Source of the DNA: CAZMVU01 sp964569295
GTDB lineage: Bacteria; Hydrogenedentota; Hydrogenedentia; Hydrogenedentales; JAGMZX01
Direction of reading: 5' to 3'
DNA length: 61,903 nucleotides
Assembly (NCBI GenBank): GCA_964569295.1
Contig: CAZMVU010000005.1
Coordinates: 1 to 61,903, forward strand
The notes beneath the pieces are model-generated. The model did no database searches. It was not told the origin of the DNA and saw only the letters and a program-made list of their open reading frames with translations. A program made the translations under genes and the position numbers. Shown one piece after another: positions 55,956-61,903 of the stretch (position 1 is its first letter; every line of letters begins with the position of its first letter).

Positions 55956-58150
55956 CGTGTGCGCTCCACATCATAGAACAGGAGGCGTGAAGAATTCAGC
56001 ACGACGAGGACAGTGCAGCTATTGTGGAGCACAGCCCCCCAGAACACGGGCAGCAGGCCGGCCGCAGCCAGGACGAGGCCCAGCGTGTTCACGGATACGG
56101 TGGTGGCAAAGTTCTGCCGGACGATGTTCATGGTCTTCTGGGCGAGGCGGATAACCGCGGGGATCATGAGCGGGTCGTCGCCGTCTATGGTGATATCGGC
56201 CGCCTCGATGGCCACATCCGTGCGGGTGGCGCCCATGGCGATGCCAACATCGGCATAGGCGAGGGCGGGGGCATCGTTCGTGCCGTCACCCACCATGATC
56301 AGTTGGATACCCTTCGATTGCAGCTTGAGTACCACATCCGCCTTGTCCTCCGGCAGCACCTCGGCCTCGTAGCGGTCTACCGCCATGCGCGTCGCCACGA
56401 CCTCGGCATGCTGTTCGATGTCGCCGGTAAGCAGGATGATGTCGTCCATGCCGGTCAGCCGCAACCGGTTCAACGCCTTCTTCATGTTCTCCCGCAAGGT
56501 GTCCTGAATGCCCAAAAGCCCAATGAGTGTTTTGCCCCGGGCCACATAGAGCAGGTTTTCCCCGCGGCGCACCAGGCGGTGGACCGCGCTCTCGCTCTCG
56601 TGCACATCGATGCCGTTTTCTTTCATGAAGCGCCGGTTGCCCACGCGCACGACCGACCGGCCTACCTTGCTTTGGGCGCCGCGCGCGGTGAAGACTTCCG
56701 AGCCGGTATGCGCGGGAATCTTCCACCCGTTGCGCCGCACGGCATCGATAATGGCGGCGGCCATGGGGTGCGTGCTCGTTTCCTCGGCGGCAGCGGCAAG
56801 CTCGAGGAGGCGCCGCTTGTCGAGCTTTTCGTCGATGGGCACGATACTGGCCACCTCGGGGCGTCCTTCGGTAATCGTGCCCGTCTTGTCGAGCACGAGG
56901 GTGTCGGCTTGTTCGAGCATTTCGAGGTAATTCGCGCCCTTGATGAGAATCCCGTTGCGTGCCGCCGTGGCGATGGCCGCGAAAAGTGCTGTGGCCGTTG
57001 AAAGGCGCACGCCGCACGAGTAATCGATGATGAGCATGTTGAGGGCGCGCACCGCACTGCCCGTGAAACCGTACATGAGTGCGGCGAGGCCGAAATTCAC
57101 CGGGATGAGCCCTGCCGAAAAGCGGTCTGCCACGCTCTGGATATTTGCCTTGTGCGTGGCGGCTTCCTCGACCAGATGCACGATCCGCGCCGCGGCGGTG
57201 TCGGCCCCGACGCGCTCCGCACGGATGACGAGGCGGCCGTTGTTCACCAAAGTCCCGGCGAAGACCTCGTCGCCCGTTTTCTTGTGATCGGGCATAAACT
57301 CGCCGGTAATGGCCGCCTGATCGACTGCGGCCTCACCGGATTCGATGTGCCCGTCGACGCTGATCTTTTCGCCTGCATGGACCATGATCCGATCGCCGCA
57401 ACGCACCAGCTCCAGTGCGATGTGTTCTTCCGTGTTGTCCGCGCGCAGGCGCCAGACGGCCGGGTCGCCCACGGAAAGCATTTCGCGAATGGCCCGGCGG
57501 GTGCGGCCCATGGTGTAGGCGGTGGTGAGCTCTGCGATATCGGCCAGCCACACCACCGTGAGCGCGGAAAAACCTTGCCCCGCCACCAGGCTCGCCAGAA
57601 TTGCGGTCGAGGATAACGTGTCTGCATTGGGGCGCTTATTCACCTTGACGGATTCGAGGCCGCTTCGGAAGATGGGCAGTGCGAGGCCGATGGTGGTTAT
57701 CGCCGGCAGCGTAAGGAATTGCCCGAGACGTCCGGTGGACGGCGGGCGTTTGCGCAGCCAACTGAGCACGAGCACCCCGCCCGCGAAAAGCACGCGAGTC
57801 ACCATCTCGGCGATGGGTTCCTCCTGTATACGCCGCTCGTTCACTGTGGGGCGATTGCGCGCGGAGCGATCGGCTTTGTAGGCAACCAGTGCAAATGCGC
57901 CGAGTATGGACTCGATAAACGCGAGAATCTCGGTGCTCGGGGCGGCTTCGGCCCGATAATGAACAAGCACGTTGCTGGTGAGGCAGCTCACCGTGCAGGT
58001 ATCGATGGCGGGGTGCTCCAGTACACGTTTGCCGATGAGATCCGTATGTTCCCCGAGAAAGCGCAATGCCGGACAGGCGACACGCAGGCGCCCGGGCAGG
58101 CTATGGCGCGGGCTGCATTGCAGCAGGTTTTCTTGTCTTGTGCGCAGCAT
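55952..58150 (-). CDS. Heavy-metal-type P1B ATPase with atypical SCG membrane motif
   Basis: This 732-aa pump has an N-terminal HMA-like domain with LPGRLRVACP but no CxxC. The phosphatase motif is TGEFMP, the phosphorylation site is DKTGTITEG (Asp421), the P1B marker is THPMAAA and the hinge is GDGTNDAPAL. The transmembrane metal motif, normally CPC or similar, reads SCG at 378-380, so cargo specificity is not predictable and may be unusual. It is the central gene of a five-gene minus-strand cluster, starting 18 bases after the small HMA2 gene and overlapping the next. Confidence 0.9.
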   Translation of the reverse strand: MLRTRQENLLQCSPRHSLPGRLRVACPALRFLGEHTDLIGKRVLEHPAIDTCTVSCLTSNVLVHYRAEAAPSTEILAFIESILGAFALVAYKADRSARNRPTVNERRIQEEPIAEMVTRVLFAGGVLVLSWLRKRPPSTGRLGQFLTLPAITTIGLALPIFRSGLESVKVNKRPNADTLSSTAILASLVAGQGFSALTVVWLADIAELTTAYTMGRTRRAIREMLSVGDPAVWRLRADNTEEHIALELVRCGDRIMVHAGEKISVDGHIESGEAAVDQAAITGEFMPDHKKTGDEVFAGTLVNNGRLVIRAERVGADTAAARIVHLVEEAATHKANIQSVADRFSAGLIPVNFGLAALMYGFTGSAVRALNMLIIDYSCGVRLSTATALFAAIATAARNGILIKGANYLEMLEQADTLVLDKTGTITEGRPEVASIVPIDEKLDKRRLLELAAAAEETSTHPMAAAIIDAVRRNGWKIPAHTGSEVFTARGAQSKVGRSVVRVGNRRFMKENGIDVHESESAVHRLVRRGENLLYVARGKTLIGLLGIQDTLRENMKKALNRLRLTGMDDIILLTGDIEQHAEVVATRMAVDRYEAEVLPEDKADVVLKLQSKGIQLIMVGDGTNDAPALAYADVGIAMGATRTDVAIEAADITIDGDDPLMIPAVIRLAQKTMNIVRQNFATTVSVNTLGLVLAAAGLLPVFWGAVLHNSCTVLVVLNSSRLLFYDVERTR

Positions 58151-58168
58151 AGTGATTTGTGTTGCCGG

Positions 58169-58549
58169 TCAGTGGCCGTCGCCAGGCGCCCAGGGTTGCT
58201 CTTCGAGCACCCGGCGGATGTACGGCCCGCGATCGTCGGGGGGCAGATCGCGCAGGATAGTCAGCTTATCCACGCTGAAGCGAATGAAGCGGTTGAAGTA
58301 GGCCACGACTTCCTGCCCTTCGATTTTGTCGGTGTCGTAATGGATGAGGACATTGCCGGTGACCGGGTTTGTCTCGATGTCTTCGATGGCCTCATGGCGC
58401 GCGAAGACCTCCGCTGCTTCCTGAACCCACATGCGCATGTTGGGCGGAATGTGTTTCAAAGCAGGCAGATGCAGGCGCACGCGGCCCGGCAACTCATGCG
58501 TGACACGTGGCCGGAGCGCCATCTTGAATAACCAGTTACTACCGAGCAC
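58169..58549 (-). CDS. HMA2-like domain protein, 126 aa
   Basis: A single cysteine-free HMA-like domain is visible: VTHELPGRVRLHLPAL (LPGR at 20-23), NPVTGNVLIHYDTDK and FNRFIRFSVD. The shared NP-x-T/S-x-x-VL-I/L-H-Y pattern recurs in its three neighbours. The start is GTG 58549, eight bases after GGGAGAA. It is probably a partner of the ATPase encoded next. Confidence 0.75.
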   Translation of the reverse strand: MLGSNWLFKMALRPRVTHELPGRVRLHLPALKHIPPNMRMWVQEAAEVFARHEAIEDIETNPVTGNVLIHYDTDKIEGQEVVAYFNRFIRFSVDKLTILRDLPPDDRGPYIRRVLEEQPWAPGDGH

Positions 58550-58666
58550 TGTTTGTTCTCCCAGGGGGCTATTCCAATCAGGGCTTGCACGCAGCGTTCG
58601 CTTCCCCGCCAGGGAATCGGCCGGGATAGCCCCAGCAACGCCAGCGGTGTGCGGGCGAAAGCCGGC

Positions 58667-59260
58667 TCACGGATGGCGGCCGGGCGAGGGACTGGCGAGG
58701 CTGTGCCATGCCCACCACAACAACGTGATGCCGCCCGGCTTGTTTTGCCAGCCGCGGGCCCACAGGTCGCGTATACCCAGGTACACCAGAATAAGCGGTA
58801 CCAGGCTGCGCAGATCCATTAGGCCATACGTGCGGTGATACACGGCCTGGTTGAGGGCGCCGGTTATTTCCTTCGCCTCGTGTATGAACCAGGGGTCGCC
58901 GGTGCGGGTGAGGGCGTCTTCGATGCCGAGCAGACGCGCCGCGGCGCTGAGCAGCAGGTAGTCCTGCACTTCGCCCGGCTCATAGTGAATAAGCACACTG
59001 CCGCTGAACGGGGTGACCTCGACCCGGCGTACACCTTCGAGTCGGGGAAGTTCCGTGCGCAGCAGCGCGACACCGCGGGCATCGTCCCGCAAAGAGGGGA
59101 TGCGCAAACGCAGGCGGCCGGGCAGGGCGTGCGCGGTTTGCAGGGGGCCGACGTTTAGCTGTGGGAGCGGTGTGCCGCCCGGTGTGCGGAGCCGCCGCGC
59201 CAGTTCCATGAGAACGATGCCCGTTATAATGTGCAAGGGAAAGCACCTTCCGGTACGCAT
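58667..59260 (-). CDS. HMA2-like domain protein with C-terminal membrane helices, 197 aa
   Basis: A possible N-terminal helix (FPLHIITGIVLMEL) precedes the HMA-like domain (ALPGRLRLRIPSL at 45-57; TPFSGSVLIHYEPG). A C-terminal hydrophobic segment follows (LRSLVPLILVYLGIRDLW). It is the first gene of the cluster. ATG 59260 is chosen to include the hydrophobic start; ATG 59209 is possible. An imperfect palindrome lies about 100 bases upstream. Confidence 0.7.
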   Translation of the reverse strand: MRTGRCFPLHIITGIVLMELARRLRTPGGTPLPQLNVGPLQTAHALPGRLRLRIPSLRDDARGVALLRTELPRLEGVRRVEVTPFSGSVLIHYEPGEVQDYLLLSAAARLLGIEDALTRTGDPWFIHEAKEITGALNQAVYHRTYGLMDLRSLVPLILVYLGIRDLWARGWQNKPGGITLLWWAWHSLASPSPGRHP

Positions 59261-59356
59261 TGCCAATGCGAAAGGACGTTGTCCGTTTGTATCCCCGGTT
59301 CCACCGGCTGCGCCGTTGCATGCGGTGCGCCGAATCCGGGCGCCGTGCCGCCGCCC

Positions 59357-59378
59357 ACACCACACCATGGTGGTGTGT
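59357..59378. promoter_or_regulatory. Imperfect 22-bp palindrome upstream of the metal ATPase cluster
   Basis: CACCATGGTG at 59363-59372 is a perfect ten-base palindrome. After two mismatched positions it is extended by ACAC and GTGT on the flanks. Its size and place suit an operator for a dimeric regulator, but no regulator gene is adjacent. Confidence 0.4.
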
Positions 59379-59513
59379 ACCCAGCTTGGTTGGTGATTCT
59401 ACATGGCGGTGAAGATGGGGCGCAAATGCCGGTGTGCAGCGGCCTGACGTGGACTTGGCCCCAAAGCCGGCGTCAATCAAAACATAGTTGCACGCCTTTG
59501 CAGTGGGGCGGCA

Positions 59514-60920
59514 TCAATGGAGCTGCAGGTCACCCTCATGTACGACGGCGCGCACCGGCCCGCGCACACGTTCCTTGTTCTGCATGGTCAGGCCGCTGGC
59601 GCGAATATACGTGTCTGAGTTGAGCTGATGCTCGATGCGCACCTCGTTGTGGGCGCTCTGCTTGGACTCCGCTTCAAGGGCCTCGATTTCCTGCTTGAGC
59701 GCGTCGCGGCGTTTTTCGGCTCCTTCGATTTTTTGCAGGAGAACGGTAAGGGTTTCGCGTGTTTTTGCACACAATCGGCCGGTGTTGTTGGCATAGGGAT
59801 CGACCTTCGCATGAATCGCCGCCAAGGTCTCCTCGAGCTGCTTGAGAGTTTCTAGCTTGGCCTTGACACGTTGCGGGAGGAGGAAATCCTCGCCGGCGAT
59901 CAGCCACGTCTTGATGCCGGTGGTGGTGCCGGCGTCTTTGATAATGATACCGCCCAGTGCTTGGCAGACCCCGCCCACAATGCGGCCATTGGGCACGGCC
60001 ACCCGGCCCAGGGCGCGCACGGTGGCGTTGTCGATCTCGCGCTCGGCAACCACGTCTCCCTCCGACTCCACGCAGGCGTTCGAGATGAAGCGGGCTTGTA
60101 CATTACCCTTGCTGCGAATGTGCGTCTGGGCGCCGATAATGCCGCCATGCACAATGACAGCCCCCCCAGCAACCACGGTCGCGTCTTCAATGTAGCCCAT
60201 AACCTCGATATCGCCCTCGGCTTGCACCTCGGAGCGCGCATCGATATTCGCCGACACGATAAGTGATCCCGGGTGTTTGATGTTGCCGGTCTCGAGACCT
60301 ATGCTGCCAGGAACCGTGAACACTTCCTCGACAGTGAGGGTGTTGCCCGTGAGGCGGATGCGGCCGTGGTTTTCCGCATAAAAGGACCGGTCTTCGCTGT
60401 TGTAGACCACACCCGCCCCCGCTTTGATAGGCACTTTCTGAAGCGGGGGGGCCGGCACTTTCCGGCCGAAAAGGTCCATTCCCGGGGCGCCCTCTTCTCC
60501 CGGCACGATGTGGCCCAGGTATTCGTCTGCCGCTACCGAACTGTGCGCGGCCGGACGCCGGTAATCCGCCCGGCCTGTGTCGGGGTCGATGTAAAAGCCC
60601 CCCCCAAAAAAGTCGGTCTCCCATTCCATCCGTTCGTGCTGAGGCGGGACCGGCGGCTTGGCGACCAGAATAGGTTCCGCCGACAACTCTTGGCGCTCGT
60701 CGGCAAGGCCGCGCAGGTGGTGCTCAGCCGCCAAGTGACCGATAAGGTCATCAATGCCAAGGGTTTCGAGACGCTCACACACGGCTGCTATCAGCGTGTC
60801 GAGGTTGGCGGGTGTGAGGGTGCAGGTAAGCAACACTGCGGTCTTGTCTTCCGACAACCACAACGAGAATTCGGGAGGCGCCTGCACTTCGGTCTGCGTT
60901 TGGGTGTTTTCAGCAGTCAT
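59514..60920 (-). CDS. FapA (DUF342), flagellar assembly protein A family
   Basis: This 468-aa protein has an N-terminal domain of about 120 residues. A right-handed beta-helix of FapA type follows (about 170-375: GSLIVSANIDARSEVQAEGD; GYIEDATVVAGGAVIVHGGI; SKGNVQARFISNACVESEGD). A C-terminal coiled coil ends it (EKRRDALKQEIEALEAES). FapA homologues influence polar flagellar or cell-envelope assembly. ATG 60920 matches where conserved sequence begins. It is separate from the flagellar operon at 8-13.7 kb. Confidence 0.85.
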   Translation of the reverse strand: MTAENTQTQTEVQAPPEFSLWLSEDKTAVLLTCTLTPANLDTLIAAVCERLETLGIDDLIGHLAAEHHLRGLADERQELSAEPILVAKPPVPPQHERMEWETDFFGGGFYIDPDTGRADYRRPAAHSSVAADEYLGHIVPGEEGAPGMDLFGRKVPAPPLQKVPIKAGAGVVYNSEDRSFYAENHGRIRLTGNTLTVEEVFTVPGSIGLETGNIKHPGSLIVSANIDARSEVQAEGDIEVMGYIEDATVVAGGAVIVHGGIIGAQTHIRSKGNVQARFISNACVESEGDVVAEREIDNATVRALGRVAVPNGRIVGGVCQALGGIIIKDAGTTTGIKTWLIAGEDFLLPQRVKAKLETLKQLEETLAAIHAKVDPYANNTGRLCAKTRETLTVLLQKIEGAEKRRDALKQEIEALEAESKQSAHNEVRIEHQLNSDTYIRASGLTMQNKERVRGPVRAVVHEGDLQLH

Positions 60921-61370
60921 GGTCTGGCCGCCCCCTGTTCTTGTAAGAGCCAAAAGGAAGGGGCAGTGCTTGGATTGCCGCTCGATAACGAAAAGTGAAA
61001 CAAAAGGGAGCTGTCCCTTTTCGCGGAATTCTCGAAGATTTAGCGACGCTATTCCGCAAGACCGCAAAACGAGCGATAACCCCGTCTCGCTCGATTGTGT
61101 CAGTCACGTTTTGCTTACCTGTACTTGTCATTGAAGAATCCCGAACCTCGGCAGCAGAAGAACTGCACCCCTTTCTTCCCACATCGGTGACACCAAAACC
61201 GCCTTCCCAATACGATCCTTTTCCATTCACAAGTATACCATACAATCGGCATAAAACAAGCAAAAAGCATAATTTGGTGGCGCCTTGCGGGATATGCCCA
61301 ATAATCTGGATGGTGGCAACCGCGGCACCTGCCGTATGTCGGTCCCCACACCTTACCCTGTCTGCAACTT
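60921..61370. other. Intergenic region, about 450 bases
   Basis: No gene is supported. It holds the hairpin repeat at 60993-61026 and a second inverted repeat CGAGCG..CGCTCG at 61070-61093. It is locally AT-richer around 61230-61280, where the FapA promoter may lie further left. Confidence 0.55.
60993..61026. repeat. Dispersed hairpin repeat, intact copy
   Basis: AAAAGGGA at 61002-61009 pairs perfectly with TCCCTTTT at 61014-61021 around GCTG. The flanks AAGTGAA and TCGCGG also recur, inverted and degenerate, at the left end of the window (14-39). It could double as a bidirectional terminator. Confidence 0.55.
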
Positions 61371-61903
61371 TTATTGACCGGGACAGTACCCGTCCTCCGT
61401 GCCGTCGTCCGGGCAGTAGTGGTAGCCGCCGCTGTTGAAGAATTGTATGAGCCGCAGGAGCTCGGTGAGGTCGATGCGCCAATCCGGTGTGTAGTCCGGG
61501 TGATAATCGCTGGCATGCGCGCAACAGGCGTGACTGTCACCGGGACCGGGGATATAGCCGTCTTCGGTAGCCTCCGGCGTGGCGGCGCAGTGCATGCCGC
61601 CGCTGTTAAAGAATTGGATTACCCGAAGCAATTCGCTGAGATTAATCTGTCCGTTTCCATCCTGATCGGCTGTGTGGTTTGTCCGGTCGCATAAACTTCC
61701 CTCACCTTCACCTTCACCTTCACCCTCGCCTTCGCCTTCACCCTCGCCTTCACCTTCGCCTTCACCTTCGCCTTCGCCTTCACCTTCGCCTTCGCCTTCA
61801 CCCTCGCCTTCGCCCTCGCCTTCGCCTTCACCTTCACCTTCACCTTCACCTTCGCCTTCACCTTCGCCTTCGCCTTCGCCTTCGCCTTCGCCTTCGCCTT
61901 CGC
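61371..61903 (-). CDS. C-terminus of a secreted Glu-Gly-linker/dockerin-like protein (partial)
   Basis: The visible 177 codons run from the right edge to TAA at 61371. First comes a long Glu-Gly repeat, then two dockerin/EF-hand-like segments: DQDGNGQINLSELLRVIQFF and DYTPDWRIDLTELLRLIQFF. Each is followed by NSGG and Cys/His-containing turns. The first keeps the D-x-D-x-N-x-x calcium-loop pattern. Such tails are frequent on large surface proteins of Hydrogenedentes-type genomes and probably anchor or assemble them. The main body lies outside the window. Confidence 0.82.
   Translation of the reverse strand, partial: EGEGEGEGEGEGEGEGEGEGEGEGEGEGEGEGEGEGEGEGEGEGEGEGEGEGEGEGEGEGEGEGEGEGSLCDRTNHTADQDGNGQINLSELLRVIQFFNSGGMHCAATPEATEDGYIPGPGDSHACCAHASDYHPDYTPDWRIDLTELLRLIQFFNSGGYHYCPDDGTEDGYCPGQ
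61699..61903. repeat. Hexamer minisatellite encoding poly(Glu-Gly)
   Basis: The stretch is an uninterrupted run of six-base units alternating CCTTCA, CCTTCG and CCCTCG, continuing past the right edge. On the minus strand it codes for alternating Glu and Gly. The units vary only at synonymous positions. Confidence 0.92.

Noticed and set aside
60910..61524. A 204-codon minus-strand open frame upstream of FapA
   Set aside because: It spans the hairpin repeat, overlaps both neighbouring genes' ends and shows no domain or ribosome site.

Overview
The window looks like a GC-rich bacterial chromosome fragment from a metagenome-assembled genome; a 100-base run of N at 6129-6228 is a scaffold gap. 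The best taxonomic guess is Candidatus Hydrogenedentes (Hydrogenedentota) or a close relative. It rests on the Glu-Gly linker and dockerin-like tail at the right edge (repeated IQFFNSGG motif), a pseudopilin with a C-terminal YLDGHV tail, exported sugar-phosphate isomerase and DegT proteins, and many secreted glycan-active proteins. This is inference; no marker phylogeny was run.

Left part (1-7.8 kb): two tiny hypothetical genes; a frameshifted AlbA_2/HATPase regulator; a lipoprotein TIM-barrel isomerase with a sodium:solute symporter; a HicAB toxin-antitoxin pair; and a REP-associated tyrosine transposase (RAYT) lying between two tandem arrays of its presumed REP repeats. A Tat-exported DegT-type aminotransferase follows.

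8-13.7 kb (minus strand): a tightly packed flagellar operon, read fliM, fliY/N, fliA, a 117-residue unknown, a membrane coiled-coil/HTH protein, a FliK-like protein and a small FlhB-like protein. FapA, another flagellar-associated protein, is far away at 59.5 kb.

14.6-22.2 kb (plus strand): a signalling block made of a B12-binding/radical-SAM-like protein that has lost two of its three cluster cysteines, a seven-to-eight-TM histidine kinase, a second kinase whose phospho-acceptor His is Gln, and an NtrC-family sigma-54 activator. A PfkB sugar kinase and a pseudopilin follow.

24.7-41.4 kb: a secreted polysaccharide/metabolism region with GH43-like, GH106-like, BNR_4 and DUF1961 proteins, two LVIVD beta-propellers, a Gfo/Idh/MocA oxidoreductase, a UroD-family methyltransferase and a large mosaic surface protein.

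41.5-50 kb: a lysoplasmalogenase, three tRNA genes (Gly, Lys, Leu) with a clear promoter and terminator, then a proteostasis block of trigger factor, ClpP, ClpX and Lon. 49.7-54.7 kb holds a secreted GH43-like protein, an AspT/YidE-type transporter and a GH127-like protein.

54.7-59.3 kb (minus strand): five genes for a metal-type P1B ATPase system, four of whose proteins share a cysteine-free HMA-like domain with an LPGR motif. The window ends in FapA and the C-terminus of a Glu-Gly-linker/dockerin protein running off the right edge.

Consensus sigma-70 promoters (upstream of the tRNAs and of clpX), intrinsic terminators and two dispersed repeat families are also visible.
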